A stretch of DNA of 64,000 bases from Ascidia mentula (GCA_947561715.1 OX387202.1:9623001-9687000); one strand, 5' to 3'; shown: positions 10,850-25,616, counted from the first letter of the stretch. Notes: generated by a model not told the origin, from the sequence alone. A program made the numbers and translations.

Positions 10850-13800
10850 TTAGCACTTGTACCCACCAACACACGCTGTTCCTAAAAGTAAGATTGGAAT
10901 TTGGACCAGAAGCTTTGTTTTCACACACAAGGCTGTGCTCCATCCAAACTGTATGGCGAAACCAATCCCGTAGATGCAACACCACATAGTGAAACATAAT
11001 TCCTTCTTATCTGCGAACGATTCAGCATACACGTCTGCATTTAAAATTGCCGCGTAATAAAATGTTGTAATGGATATTAGTTTGATGAGGTAAATTACGT
11101 CACAGATAAAACGTTGTAGCCTTTTCTGTTGGAAGTTTGTGTTATTCTGCAAACTTAGACGAATGAAATCAAAAACGAAAATAAAATTTTCTGCAAAGAA
11201 AATCGTACAACTCGGCTCATATATACATCGTAAGTAATTAATATGATGTGGTATAAATTCAGTGGCTGTAAGCAATTTTGCTGATGTTACAAGCCTCTCT
11301 ATCTGCGTATGGAATCACGTGCCTGACCATATGCAAATTCGAGCAAAAAAATAAATACGGCTCAAACGTGGCAAACGAGTGTTAATTTTGACCTTCAACT
11401 TTGCCTACAAGTTATTAGCTATATGTTGATTTTGTGGAAAAAAATAAAATAAAAATTTCATGTTACGTATGGTGTTGTTTGACTTACTCGTTACTATCAG
11501 ATTCCACAATCCATGATCAAGACCCAACCACGTAAAAATGACGTAGACTAACCACGAGGTTGATTCTGTTGGCATCCAAAAAATACAGGCCAAGTGCATT
11601 ACAAGATCAATTAAAGTTATACATCCCATGACACGTGTCACTCCAAATTTTCCAAGTGCCTTCCCGCCAAAATAGCTTCCAACACAGCTACTGACGGCGG
11701 AAAACATGGAACAGATTCCCACCTACAGTATACAGACTTTTCACCTGAATTTGCTTTCTTTATATATAGGGTTACATTGCCAAAAAATGTACATTATTCA
11801 TTCATACACACAGCCTATAATCATAACAGAGGCAAAATAGTCAAAAGTAAAAAAAAATTTTTTTACCTGGCTGACTCCCTTTATGCAAGAAGCGTATGCC
11901 CTCGTTGCTTCGGAAAAAAGAAAACCGACACTAAAAGCTGTGTAGAAATTTGCAGGATATATCAGAATTTGTCGCCAGTCAATGACCTGTCTAAACACAT
12001 CTTTCAACGTAATCCACATCTCGGCTAGAACCTTCAATACAACAAAGAAAATGTATCTGTTTTTACGCAGAACAGGAAAAAGGATTATTTTACTGGTTGT
12101 ACAAATAACCTTGCAACTGAATGGCAAGTTACTGCAGCGTATAAAAGGTTAACAATGCTGCCTTCCTACGAAGTAACAAAAACGAATGCAAACTAATTGA
12201 ATTGTCAAAAAACAACTTTCCGGCTATGGCACATTTATAATTGTTGCAGATGTTAATGAATATATACCGTATTTTCAGTAATGGATGGGGAAGTCAACTC
12301 ATTTCGTGCGTCATTTCCGCCATCACATTGCAACTTTTCTTCATCCCCTCGCTGTTTTTTCTGTGGTTCCACGTTAGCCGGAAAGTCAGGCATAAAGAAA
12401 ATGTGAATCATCATTCCTACGTACAATATTCGATGCTATTGAAAACGAAACCAAAAAAAATTGTTGGCAATTCTCGTTGATTCTTACGTGACAGACAATC
12501 ATTTTCAGATTCTTTGAATCAAAACAAATTTTTGTTATAACTGAATTATTTAGTTCATGTAAAACGTATTTTGGGCGGCAAATTACATGTATATATACTG
12601 TATATTAAATAATTATTCTTATAAAGCAGTTTAAATATTCGAAACTATACGCAGATTCGCCTCAGTTTTCAATATAATTTGCCTCATATTCAAGTTGCCT
12701 TTACCTGATAACATGATAACGACGAAGGTGGACAACAAGGCATAAACCGCAACTCTGTTAGGAGGAACGTATTGGTCGATATTCTGCATTGTTGTGTTAA
12801 TATCCTGGCAGTCGTTCGCTCCACATAAAGCGTAAGGATTCGTCCACGATGCGCTCGTGGTGACATACGGTGTTGTCTGGTTAACGTAAGATGCGTTTTT
12901 CAGACTTGGAGGCGGTGAAGAGGTGTTGGTTGATTCTTGTGCTGATGTGATGTAGTTCAATAATGTGAAGACAAAAATGTTCCCCACGATCTAAAATTGG
13001 TCGGAATTAATTGGCTTGTCTAAGTATCAAATATAGGAAACTATTTTATGGTTTTACTGCTGTTTCTGTGCTGTTCTTTGGGGGTTGTTTCGTTCAGATT
13101 ATCTTGTTTGGTAAACATTTACTCCTTATTTTGCACCATAGCAAGTTAGCATATATTAGGCATATATAGTTCCTAAGGACGCTGCAGACCGGACGCGGCC
13201 TGTGGGATAAAAGTTTCGGATCCCTAATCTACATTTTTTCGTTTTTCCAAATTAACTGCAGGTATGAGTTGAATCTTATATAAATTATATTATTGGCTCC
13301 ATTGTCTCATATACATAGCTAGTTTTTGGACAACAGCTTATGATTAGATGTTAATTACTCGAATGTTTTCATCGAATTACCACGAGGCGTGTTATATTAA
13401 TGTTCGGCCGAACTGTGTCACCATGGTATACTCTATATCAGTGGTTCTCAACCAGGAGGGAATTCCCCCTAGGGGAGAATTTTGTAATTTGTGGGGAGGG
13501 GATTTGTGTCACAAAATTAATCTCTTACACTGGTTTTCTGTGCTATGTGTTATTGCTGTAAACGATATTTTAGCAAACTAAATTTGTAGGGGGGAATTAG
13601 ATTTGAATATCGACTGAAATGGTGCACAGGACAAAAAAGGTTGGGAACCACTGCTCTATCTATACTATGGTGTCACCGCATAACGTGAAGTTTAACACAA
13701 TATACGTAACAATGCCCGTTGCGGTCGCACACCAGCGGTAAACATAATAATAATTTGTTTCTAAATCAAACACAATACCCATTTATTTACGCGAAAATTT

Positions 13801-14752
13801 TTTACTTGTACTGCAAAAATTTTCACCTGGTTAAGTTGGTTCATTCCCAAAAGTATTCCGCTGAATTCTCTAACGCACACTTCTTCGCTCTTGTTCGAGT
13901 GCTGGTGGTACAGCTTGCCGTAGTAAACAAAAAGGAGAGCAACTGGAACCCAAAATGTTGCCTCTGCCCATCCAGCGACCACACCGGCTATCATTAAAGT
14001 CCATTCTTCTGCGGGGAATAGTTTACAACTATTAACACTTAACTTTTAAATCTACATAGTGATTAGAAATTTAGCACAGCATCTTGCACGCACAGTTAAT
14101 GAAGCGTGTCTTTTCCGACAGAAATAACGAACTATAGATTCCAAGAGACTGCAAACAGCTTAACCAAACAAAGCGCTACTCGCTAATCTCTTCAACAAAG
14201 CAACTGCTGAAATCGTTCACACAAAAAAGCTATAGCAAGCCAATCCCAAATATGGTTGTTGCGGTTGTGGCAGAGCACCCATTCAATGCGCTTCAAGTAA
14301 AACTAAACGTACTTGGATAAAAATTTGCAATTACGTAGAAGATGTAAGCTGCTTCACTTGCCAGAAACGACTTTTTCGGTCCCGCAATCCTAATGCATAT
14401 TGGGACCACCAATAAACTGAATAGTATGGATGATGCATAACTGACTGCTGTGATTTTAGTACCTGCAAAGCAAAAATGAATGCACAAAAGGCCCTGGAAT
14501 AGCAGCGTTACACAGTCGCATAAAACCAAGTTGCAGTTTTTTGTTAAACTGTATTTCTTTTCAACTGCTACTAAAAACCTACTTACCCAATCCATCAACG
14601 ATATTCAAACTTGATTGAAGAAGCAGCATACAGATGTAACCACTTGAAACAAGAACAACTCCAACAATCAAAATTAAGAACCTTTTTGTTATGTCTCGCT
14701 TGGTTTTTCTGCCACGTTTTTGTGCCGAATCGGCGCTACCACCCTTGGTCAT
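10850..14752 (-). CDS. UNC93A: UNC93A-like multi-pass membrane protein (MFS fold)
   Basis: Eight minus-strand exons join in phase: 14587-14752, 14313-14462, 13827-14008, 12705-12990, 12268-12416, 11867-12031, 11488-11722 and 10850-11010, giving 497 residues (human UNC93A is about 457). Diagnostic segments in order are LLQSSLNIVDGLG in TM1, the long first extracellular/lumenal part with CGANDCQDINTT before a TM, SVGFLFSEATRAYASC, GSYFGGKALGKFG, and the final YGIGFAIQFGWSTALCV followed by ACVGGYKC. These parallel the human protein block by block. UNC93 proteins are major-facilitator-like; UNC93A's substrate or partner is unsettled, with proposed links to K+ channels. The start is the ATG at 14752. 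The frame stays open for 27 further codons to a GTG at 14833, so an upstream exon is possible. A MITE lies in the intron between exons 3 and 4. Confidence 0.88.
13439..13653. mobile_element. hAT-type MITE in UNC93A-like intron
   Basis: Termini CAGTGGTTCTCAACC and GGTTGGGAACCACTG are near-perfect inverted repeats. The flanking target duplication is CTCTATAT (13431-13438) and CTCTATCT (13654-13661), 7 of 8 bases. It is 215 bp with no ORF. Confidence 0.85.
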
Positions 14753-14833
14753 GGTGCAAGTAACTGGGGGAATGTCTTGCTCGTTGGACTTGCAAGGAAC
14801 TTGCTTAGAATGCTGACCTAACGTTTTTTTCAC

Positions 14834-16565
14834 TCGAATTAGCTGAATTTACAAATTTTTTTTTTGGACTATTCTGGGGTTTATTGTCATAAAAGGAAAA
14901 ATACTGATTACAGTTCTCCAAACGTGAAAATTTGGACTTTTAAATAAATAAAATTTTAAATAAAATCAAAAATTTTTTTTCCCGTTTCGCATGAATGAAT
15001 ATGTAATATGTTTTGCATTTTTTTATGATTTGCCAAAGGGGCTGCAACGTTACGGCTTTCTTGTCATCCAACATCAGTTGTCTGGACAAAATCGGTTGAC
15101 TAAATGCATGACTGCCGTGGCATTCGGGAAGAGGACATATTTTTATCCACAGTAGGGTTAATTTAAATTGCATTCAAATTTTGTCATACATTGCACTGCC
15201 TTGACACTAGGTTTATATCCACGATAGGTTGTTAAACGAGTAATTTCGCTATGTCGTGCACTTTGACCACAATGGTTTGCTTTGTCAAACGACAGAGCAG
15301 ATACGCTATACCATGCACTGTGTTCTGTGTCGGCAACAATGGATGTATAAGTGGCGCTTTTAACTTGATTTGGCATAAAGTTCTTTACTTTATTGTCTTG
15401 ATCCTCAAAGGCCTGATCCCCGGGGGCTGAAATCTAATAATCTCTTTTCTTCTGATTTTTAAATAACTGTTTTTTTATTTTTTATTTTTACATAAGGCAC
15501 GCCGTTAACCTCAATCCTTTTCACATAAGCAGTTTACGTGACAACCAAAAGAAAATAGAATTAGACTAGAATGACCAAAACAGACTGCAAAACAGGCAGC
15601 CTTAAGCACAGGAAACAATTTTTACGCTTTTATGGGTGGTACTTGACAGTTCACAAGGTTAACAGGATTTGCTTACACACATGCATTGAACATATTGCAC
15701 AACATATTGCAGTTGCCTTTATGGTGACGACGCAGCAATATTTCAGCTTGTTAATTATAAATTCGTCCACCACAGACTTTTTGTTTAACTCTAGAGTAGA
15801 TCCGCTATATCTTGCTCTGTGTCATTGTCGGTTGATTTGTTAAACGATACGTTGTACCTTGTCCTGCACACAGGGTAAGGAATAGCAAAAAGGAAAATGA
15901 TTTCAATTTAAATAAACCATTCCGTAGATAAAAATATGTCCCCTTCCTAAATGTCTCGACAATCACGTGTTTAGGCAAGCGATTTCGTCCAGAAAACTGA
16001 TTTGAATTTATTTTGAATTTTTATTGTTAATATTTAAGACAGCGTTAAATCACGTTTTTTGTTCAAAAAAAGGTCTAACTTTAAAACATGTTACCGATAT
16101 CCTTGGACTCACATGCACGTTCTTGACACCCTCCAGCGGAAGTTTGTTAGCAAATTTCCATGACAACAATTGCTCAAATAAAGTTCATTGTTTTTTTTTC
16201 AACCTTTTTGACAATTTGTATGTTCTTTCTTATTGTTGCGTTGCTGAACAGAAGTCAGGCAACGATTTTATTTATAAAGAAGAGATTTTGTGTGACCAAT
16301 TCACAAAACGATGAGTCTCAAAATAGTTTTTTAATCCGCAGAAAATTTTCTTTTATATTCTGAGTAGGCCTAATGTAAAATACAAATAATTTGTTTTTTG
16401 TTCAAAACGTGTTTCAAGTTGTTGTCAGTTTTATGGCAAACGCATTTTGGGAATATTTTCATGTTGTGTGTATAACTCTATGATTTCATATGCAGCAAAC
16501 TTTTAGGATATACTGCTTGAAACTGTTATTATTTATTGAATTTTTGTCTTCGTTGAAGAAACAAA
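14834..16565. other. Shared upstream region between divergent UNC93A and GAS8
   Basis: A 1.7-kb stretch between two divergent starts. Short ORFs on both strands lack any family signal. It probably holds both promoters; no TATA or CCAAT arrangement stood out. Confidence 0.4.
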
Positions 16566-19500
16566 ATGGTGAGTTATTTGAATCAGTATATGGTGTACAT
16601 CTGATTGTACTTATCACATAATTTGTCTTGCAGCCACCTAAAAAAGGAAAGGGTAAGAAGGGGAAAAAGGGCAAGAAGAAGTCGGCAAAACCGAAAACCC
16701 CAACTGTTATTGATGGAATGTCTACTGAAGAAATGAGCAAAGAACAGGTTTATTAAAAATTTATTTAGAAAGGAAAAAATTGCTTTTAAATGTTTTAGAA
16801 AAAAAATGTGTATGTACATATTTATTTGTAGTTATATTAATATGCACGGAAACAGCATTTTTTATTTAGCCGAAACCGAATGTTCAGCGAAAGTTGCTGA
16901 ATAAATTCACCTCAAAAGAATTTTTGTATCCATCTCTTTAAATGCGTTAAATTTAACTAAAAGATGTACTGAGTGGGATCCACTCCTATCATCCAGCCTT
17001 TTATTGACACTAAAGAACAACTACTGCCCAACTGCATAACACTGACTTTTATTATTTCGGCTAATTAAACATGGCAAACTGAAGTTTTGGTGTATCCCTA
17101 GTTATTAGTTTAGAGGCATTTGCTACCTTAGTTGTAACCTATGTTCTGTTCTAGTTGGAGGAACATATTGGGAGACTTCGAGAGGAACTTGATCGTGAGA
17201 GAGAAGAAAGAAACTATTTCCAGCTAGAAAGGGACAAGGTTGTTTTGTCATTCTGGATTATTAAGTATTATTGTTAAACAGTATTGTGCCATTTAACTGC
17301 CAGAACACAGGATTAATGTTTATTTTTTTTAAATTAGCAGCTAAGGCAGAACGTTTTAAATGATACAATACTGCAAGTTTAAATGACTTTACTTTCCATG
17401 CTGTTTTTGGGTGGGTGATGTGCTATTATAAAAAGTAATCGGTTTTTAAGGAGACTTCATCATTGTCTTGACTAATTTAACGAAAGTTAGCAAATGAAAT
17501 CAAAAAAAAATTACTTGTGTGACATTTATTTGTTATGAAACATAACTTAGTACAATGATTCTTTTAAACTGTTCTCATTGGTGACACCTTGTGAATTCAC
17601 TAGCCAGTCATTGCACCACTTTTTGATATAGTTGGAATGAAGTGTTTGATAATAAACCATCATGGTTTAGTCTTCATTCTCCCCAAGGGAGTATGACTAC
17701 CACTACCTCAGGTGAAAAACCCTTTGATGGTACTACAGCATTTGTATGTGCTATTTGAGCCTTTCCTACCCTTACCAATTTGTAAATACATAACAGTTCT
17801 AACATTGTATCAGGTGAACACATTTTGGGAGATTACAAAACGACAGCTTGATGAGAAAAAAGCTGAATTGCGCAATAAAGATCGGGAGATGGAGGATGCT
17901 GAGGAAAGACATCAAATTGAAATAAAGGTGCTCTTTTGGGAATTCTTTATATATGTCCTGTATAATTTCGTTGTCATTATGCCCATTGGCAGACTGCGAC
18001 TTGTGTTTAAACACAGCTTTTTTATTGTGTATATACATTGAATGGTCACATCAGGTTTCTGTGCCACAGTGGATTTTACACAAAATGTTGCCTTCTGATT
18101 GCTTTACCTTTTTCACTAAAAATGTACATATATTTTACTCTGTATTATTCCATCTAATACAATTTTCACAACATAAGAAACGTCAATCTGACATTAAGAA
18201 TCAAGGTCATCAATATATTGTAACTTAGAGTTGTTTATTGTTCATAAAAATGGATCATTACGACTTTACTAGTTATAACTTTATGTTGGTGATATTTTAT
18301 AATAGATCTATGTAAGTACCGGCAATCAACAATTTTGTGTTTAAAATTACCTTATTTCGAGCCATGTTAACCTACATCACCTCTGCATACTTTTTATAGC
18401 ACACAACACTTTAGAATGCTTTTCACTAATGCTATTCATATATCTTTAAGGTTTACAAGCAAAAAGTGAAGCATCTATTATATGAACACCAAAACAACAT
18501 CTCCGAGCTAAAGACAGAGAGCTCAATCGCCCTCAAGAGGGCACAGGAAGAACACAGACTGCAGGAGTCGGAGTTAAGAAAAGATAAACGATCACTAAAA
18601 GTTGCAAATAAAGAACAGGAACTTGCACATGAGGATGCTGATAAAGATTTAATAACGGTATATTTGTGTACCTTGATTTAATGCTAAATGTATGGTAAAA
18701 AATAAGAATAATTCAGCTGTAGGTTTTCACTGTTATGTATAGATTTTGAGGCTTTGAATACCATCATCAATGGCAATGGTCTTATTATTATGGCCAATGT
18801 AATGCGAACTTATCATTGCAAAGATCAAAGATACCATTTATAAAGTGATAATTTATTTGCATAGTGCAACCAGTGTTTATTGTTAATGTTTAATTATTTT
18901 CTAGAAACAAGACCAGCATATCACTGAATTAAGAGAAAACTTTGAGCGACAAGCCAGAGGTAATCTGATAATTGATCCATTTATGTGTGGATACTATATA
19001 TTATCTATTCTTATTAAAATGTTATTTATAATGACCCTACTGTATATATGATATACTTGTGGTAGTGCTTACTACTTGCTGCTAGTTACATTAACCACAA
19101 CATCTCTGAAACAATCATTAATTTTTGCCCAAAAGCAGAAGGTTTATAAAATAAATTAGATAAAATAAATTGTAAAGTCATAATCCGAAACATACAAAAC
19201 TAAACTTTTTTGTGTCAGTAAACAAATCAATTCGAATTATTTGTTTTTTGCCAATATATGTGCTCTCTAATGAACAATTAACACGAGGATTAAAATGGCA
19301 TGGGCACCAATTAAAACATTAGGATTATCGACACAGGCACCCATGTAAAATTGATAAAAGCCACATGAAACATTCCACTCTGCTGTAAGTTTGCAGCCAA
19401 TGAAACAAAACTCTGAAATAAACTTTAGTAACTTTTAAAAGAATGAAATCTGCTGAAATGCAGAAATCACATGCATTTTTTTTATAAAGCTATGTGAATA

Positions 19501-22500
19501 AGTTACAAAAAAAATTTTGTATTTAACTTATTCATCTTAATTCAAACAGAGATTGAAGCCAAGTATGAAAAGAAAATGCGAGTCTTGCGAGATGAACTAG
19601 AACTTCGTCGAAAGACAGAAATCCATGAGATTGAAGAACGAAAGAACGGACAAATCAACGCTTTAATGAAAAATCATGAAAAGGCGTTCTCCGATATAAA
19701 GAATTATTACAATGACATCACTCTCAACAACTTGGCTCTAATTAATTCACTTAAGGTGTGAAAAGTTTCCTGTACATAGCTTGATGGTTTGTGTATCCTT
19801 GTGCTTGATTTTTTATATATTGATGCAACTTGTTAGGAAAAAGTTGCTGATCCAGCTGGCCGGCAATGCCTTGGCTGCAAAACCAACAAACCTATTGAAT
19901 AAGTTGTAATTTTTGTTTTCCTGACAAGAAAACCCATTTTTCTTTTTTATTACATTCAATGTAGATTTCATGCCAAACATATTATCTCTTTCCATTTCCA
20001 AATGAAGTAATGGTTTTAATGTAAATAGGCATACATAGGTTTAAGCTTTTATCCAGGATAATTTGTTTTACAACATAACAATTACATTTGGTTGTCAACA
20101 AATGCACTCAATAATTACATATTTCCTGCATTTATTTAGGCCGGTTTTATGTCAATTTCATACAATGTCAATTATTTTGCTCCAGGAACAAATTGAGGAG
20201 ATGAAGAAGAAGGAAGAGAGGATGGAGAAGGAGATGGGAGAGATCCAACAACAGAACAGGAAGTTGATTGAACCTCTCCAGAAAGCGAAGGAAGAAGTGG
20301 AAGACCTGAGGAAGCAACTCACAAATTACCACAAGGATAAAGCTTCCCTTGCAGTAAGTCACCTTTGGTTCTGACAGTGTAAAATTCAGCTCATAAACAC
20401 CATAAATCAGTATTGTGTGCTTTTAGTAATGTTGCCATTGTAAATCTGTAAATTTAAAGTGCCAAAAACAGGAACACTGCAACTTATTAGAAATGTGTAG
20501 GACTGGAGTCCTATCTTTTGGCATTGTACCCTGGATTTTTTCACCAATCTTTTGATTGGAATTTGTTTCACAAAGTATCCCAACATTTTGCGAGAAAATG
20601 TTGCAGTGATCATTCACTAAAATTCGAATATTCGATAGAGCGCCAAAGCCCGACTGAAGGTGATGGACAAGGAGATGAAAGGCTTACAATGGGAGCACGA
20701 AGTTTTGGAACAAAGATTCGAGAAGGTGTGTTACACATATGTACATTGGTTAAAAAATCCATAACCGATTTATAGTTCGAACTTATTCCTAAACTTTTGG
20801 CCTAAAATATCGCGAGTTTTTAAAAGTTTTTTTTATTTTAACAAAAGCTTCTAAAACCACTCAAAAAGGTGTCAGTGCGATTTTTTATTAACAAAAACGA
20901 CGAGTTCTGAAAGACATCAAACAACTCCAAACCACGTAATGACGGGAAAAGAGATGACGTAATGGTCTTCAACAGTCTGCTGGTTTCACGCCAATCACGG
21001 TTTTCAGGGTAGCTCTCTGTGCAGTGTACCTCATAATTGTACCAGTGAAAGTGTTACAACGTGCCAGATTTAATTTGCAGAGTATTTTTATGCACACTTA
21101 AGTCTTACTTACGTTAATGACGCATCACATTCACTCAAAAAATGTGACAGTGACGTTTTCGTGACGCAGACGCAAGCGGAACGCGACGAGTTGTACAAAA
21201 AGTTCGTTAAAGCGATTCACGAAGTTCAACAGAAGAGCAACTTCAAGAATCTCCTCCTGGAAAAGAAGCTTTCTGCTCTCGCGGACTCTCTTGAGAAGAA
21301 AGAAGCTCAGCTGAACGAAGTCCTCTCAGCGTCAAACCTCGACCCCACGGCTCTCACTGTTGTCACAAGGAAATTAGAGGTTGGTGTTCGCGGCGACATC
21401 GCGCGGTTAAAGGGTCAGAAAATTTTGTGACGCTTGGTGCTGATAAAGAGCTTTCGCAGAAAAAATTTACCACTTGAAATTAGAAGCAAAATTGATATTT
21501 CCGTTACATGGAAGATTTCGTTACATGAAATTCTCCGATGTTTTATTTGTTAAGTGGGCATATACGAGCTTTAATTAATTGAATTTGACGCGTTTGCTTA
21601 TCCTTCTCTGCAATGCCATGTCGCTTTTAAAAAGCAATCCTTCTCACCAGTTTCCAGAAAACAATGTCCCTTAATTAAAAAAACACATAGTAACCGTGTA
21701 CACGATCAAGGCCAAAACCATAGGCCTTCGTGTTTGCTTGTTCCCCAACAAATTAAGTTCCTGCATATCATGTTTTCTTGGGTTTTTGTATTTAAAAATT
21801 GAATTACCTTCTGGCATAGCAGGGTTTAAGCTAAGTGGGAAAATAGTTTTGAAAGATATTTTTACCACACCGCGTAAAAAACGTTCGAACCTTTGTCTGC
21901 GACAATAGCATCGATGGAGGTGTTATTGTTATGCGCCGCATTGTTTGGTATTGTCACAAAGCATTACGAAATAGCTTTTCGCGGTGAATCACAACAGAAC
22001 GGTTTTCTGTCAATTGATTTGGTTTGCGAAGGACGCTTAAGAGGTGAAACGTCACAAAGGCTTGTCATGTGACAGGTTATTCTTACAAGTTATGTTAAAA
22101 CTTTACTTTAAACTTCACCGTGGTGTAATTTGTAAGAATAGACGGAAACACCCACGTATTTTTAAACCTTTTTTGCTTTCTTGGGTGTTTAAATTTAACG
22201 CATACTGGTTGCAGAATAAACGTCCAATTCATTTAACTGGGACACAAAGAAGAAATATTTAATTCCTGTTCATCTGAAGCACGTAATACAATTACCGTAT
22301 AATTGAACATAAATCAACCACAGTCCTCCTATGAGCCAGCCGGCAAATCAACAACAAAAAGCTGACGGGGCCAATATCGATTAGAATTATTGATTTGGGC
22401 AGACCAGCAAACGTACATCAGTTTTGTCTGGTAATGCACCTTATATGTTATATTAGCTTCGTTGCGATTTTGTTTGCCAATGTTGTACTGCATATCGATT

Positions 22501-25500
22501 AACGTAAATGCAAGCACTGCATATTTATATGGGTTATGTGGGTTTTGTTTTGTGGTTCGTTTCAGATCTATTTTTTAATTGAATTTTCAATTGTCGAACA
22601 GAGGTTTATCAAGCGTAAGTTGATATTCAGCCATTTCAAACCATCATTTTGCATCACTTTGGCTACCGCAGCTTTAAAGTGTTTACGCTTTATCGCAATT
22701 AAAATAGAACTTAAAACTTGGTTTTAGTAAACAACAACAAAATGTGCCAACAAAATTCGTACTTGAAAACGTCTATCTCACCGTGACGTAGGCAGAATTG
22801 CGACAAATTCCTCGTTAAGCATGAATGGTTTACGAAGGCGGTGGTTTGTTCCGTCATAGAGGCAAGTTCGGACTTGTCATAATTATCTATCCTGTGTGTT
22901 ACAGGAGAAACAAACAAATTAAATATCATGTCGTTGTTCTGTCGTATGTGTAAAAATCAGTTGCTTTGAGCGTGCAGCTAATTCTTGGAACGTGCAGTTC
23001 AATATGATTTAATGTCTGATGCTGGAAATCGTGGCAGTGGTCTGTTTGACGTGACTGCACAAAGACAAAAAAATGTTTACGCGTGTAACCATGTACGTTA
23101 CATCATCCCAACTGTTTTCAAACAAAATAGATTTTGGTACTCATTGTGACGGTTTTCGAAAACGTAACACAATAACTGTCTTACAACACATGATGGTAGG
23201 GAATCGAAAGAGTAAATACGCAGCCTACATGCAAAACAAATGTTTCTGTTTTGGTTTCACTGACGTAATGTGGTGTTTGCCACCCCATGGAATTGGCAAC
23301 GGAACCATAGCAGCGCAACGTTCGGTTGCATCACTAAGCCACAATGAACACAGCAAAATTTTGCAGCCACCACGTTTAAACCGAACTTATTCTCCCACTA
23401 ACGTGCTATAACCTCCACGTTATCATAGGTGCCGAACTCCAAACTAACTTTACGGCTTGATTAAACACGCCCGCTATAATACGAATACTCAACCAGTATT
23501 TAACATGTGTGTAAATTTACTCAAGTGCACACGGCGCAGGCCGCGGACTGGAACGCTTGTTGTTGCCAGTCTGGGAGTGAGGTTACTCAGGGTTTTCGAC
23601 CTAACGTAACCCGCCTGTGCGATTAAATCAAGCCACGGCATTTGGTTATTAAATTTCGGTCTGTAGCTTTTAAGTCTAGTTCCGTTGTATATAATCTTTT
23701 ACTGATGCACGTTATAGCTATACATGCAAAATATGGAAATTTATAAAACGGTGAAGTTCAATTTAGTTTTAATGTCCTCAAAAATATGGCATTTGCCACA
23801 TGCAGGCGCCTTGTGCCAGACAACCTTTAAATCCGCCACTAAGTTATATGGTATTAACAAGAATACTTAATAACACATTGGATCGAGTATGTGTTTTGAC
23901 ATTTCATCAAGATGGATATATGACAATACATGTATTATGCTAATCCATCCTCTAAGTTCATGAAGGCTCCACTGGATTGTTGTCGGGTAGTTGATGATAC
24001 AGAAAAATAACCGTTTGGGTTTAGGAGGCAAGTTATATATAATTCGAATTAAAATATAGTGTGCCCAAAATACACATTGCAATTTTTCTGTGACTCACAA
24101 ACGCTTGTTTGCTGAGGATCATGTGCGTTTCGTTGGGTTTAAAAGTTGATGTTGAACCTACATGCGTTTAAATATTTGCTGTTCCGGGTGGCGGTGAGTG
24201 CTACAAACACACGACTCGCCTCCGGTTGACCGCCTTTGTTTGAACATAAACCAAATTGTTACGTGTGGTCATGTGATCCGGCGGTTTGGTCACGTACACA
24301 AATGCCACGAGACTAAGTACCGGTTTACCAGGTTTCCAATTTTATTTCATTACAACATGGTTTCGGCAAAACATGTAACACTTTTTCGATCAATTGATTT
24401 GCTATGTATATGATTGACCATAGAAACAGATTTTGTAAAATATTCCTTCACGAAGTAACATGCGCCATGTTGTTGATATATGGTAAAAACTTGGTGTTTT
24501 GTTTGAGAGGTTTTACATCCGTTTTAGGGCAAATATTGTGCATTTGTGGTATATTCAGTTTAAGTAGTTAAATTGGCACTCACATTACAGCAAACACATC
24601 GAAGAACGTGAAATTCAAAATTATTTTATTATATATTTCACTCGCATTTAAACTTTGACCGACTTAAGAAGTGATAGATTTGCTTTTGTGACAAAAGCGC
24701 GGTTTCCCCCCCTGTTATCTGGCATGACTATATATTTTTGTGGGCGAAAGCTTGTTGCCTTTTTCAACATCAACTGAGCGTGTACGTATTAATAGAAGCG
24801 AGTTTCTACCGTATGGAATTTGTCATGGCCAGTCGTAACCTCTAGGTTACACTAGGTCATTAACCGAAAGTAACTCCTAGCAGTTTTCCTGTAATTACTA
24901 AGGAGGGAATTTCAAACCAGTCGTAAAAATTGCGCAACTAAGATCGATAGTTACGAAACAAGCAAACATTTATGACGTCACAAGGTATCACATTGAGTAA
25001 GATTTTGCAGATTATTAAACACGCTTGTATTATTTTCAGGATGTTCTTGATTCGAAAAACAGTGCCATTAAAGACCTACAGTATGAGTTGGCCCGAGTTT
25101 GCAAAGTAAGTACTCTGTATACAAGTGTTGCATTTTTTTCAGTAGTTTTAGCAATAAATTGTATCTTTCGTTGTAAGTAAAATTGGAGCATAACAGTATG
25201 ATAAAGGCTGCTGCATAGCACCAGGATCGTTGATATTTATTAATATTAATGTCAGAGCCTTTTTAGAGCCGTTTTGTATTGATAATATGCCATGACAGCA
25301 TCAGTAATGAATAACAGTATGATGCTTAAACTCGAGAAATTGCCGTATTTTTAATGTATAAGCAATTAATGCCTTCATTGAATAAACGCAGGCGCACAAC
25401 GATTTGTTGCGAACTTACGAATCAAAACTTCTCGCCTTCGGGGTTCCGGTTGAGGAATTAGGATTCAAACCACTGGAAAGCACCATTGGGGGTCAAGAGT

Positions 25501-25541
25501 TGGGTAAAGGACCAGCAGGGCTTGTGGCGGCACCCACGTAA
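16566..25541 (+). CDS. GAS8: GAS8 / DRC4, nexin-dynein regulatory complex subunit 4
   Basis: Twelve exons join in phase to 487 residues (human 478): 16566-16568 (start codon only), 16634-16747, 17155-17238, 17814-17927, 18451-18657, 18905-18959, 19550-19755, 20186-20353, 20639-20725, 21170-21379, 25040-25105 and 25392-25541. It begins with a Lys/Gly-rich stretch ([17 protein letters not shown]). A nearly continuous coiled coil follows with wording very close to human GAS8: [65 protein letters not shown] and [12 protein letters not shown]. It ends [10 protein letters not shown]. The protein anchors the dynein regulatory complex to outer doublets and is needed for ciliary beating. AATAAA at 25611 is a likely poly(A) signal. 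Intron 10 (21380-25039, 3.66 kb) is far longer than the others. Intron 2 holds a decayed MITE. Confidence 0.97.
16838..17100. mobile_element. Decayed hAT MITE, second copy of the 4155-4556 family
   Basis: In GAS8 intron 2, in the reverse orientation to the 4155 copy. Shared blocks include TTGTATCCATCTCTTTAA and CCTATCATCCAGCCTTTT (TACAG in the other copy). Ends TAATATGCACGGAAA and GGTGTATCCCTA are eroded versions of the same termini. Flanks share only GTTAT. It is shorter (263 bp) by internal loss. Confidence 0.75.
21380..25039 (+). other. GAS8 intron 10, 3.66 kb, no internal gene seen
   Basis: The intron has a clean GT donor and a TATTTTCAG acceptor. Six-frame ORFs inside are under 115 codons and none carries a recognisable domain. 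I saw no tRNA, terminal inverted repeat or tandem array in it. Confidence 0.5.
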
Positions 25542-25616
25542 ATGTGCCCGGTGGCTCATGGGGAAAATGTAACTGGAATGCTCTGTGAATGAAAAACTTC
25601 TATTTTGACAAATAAA

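Noticed and set aside
16024-16363. Overlapping 96- and 67-codon ORFs with a hydrophobic segment upstream of GAS8
   Set aside because: Composition follows the AT-rich background, no splice sites lead into GAS8, and two frames overlap; not supportable as a gene.
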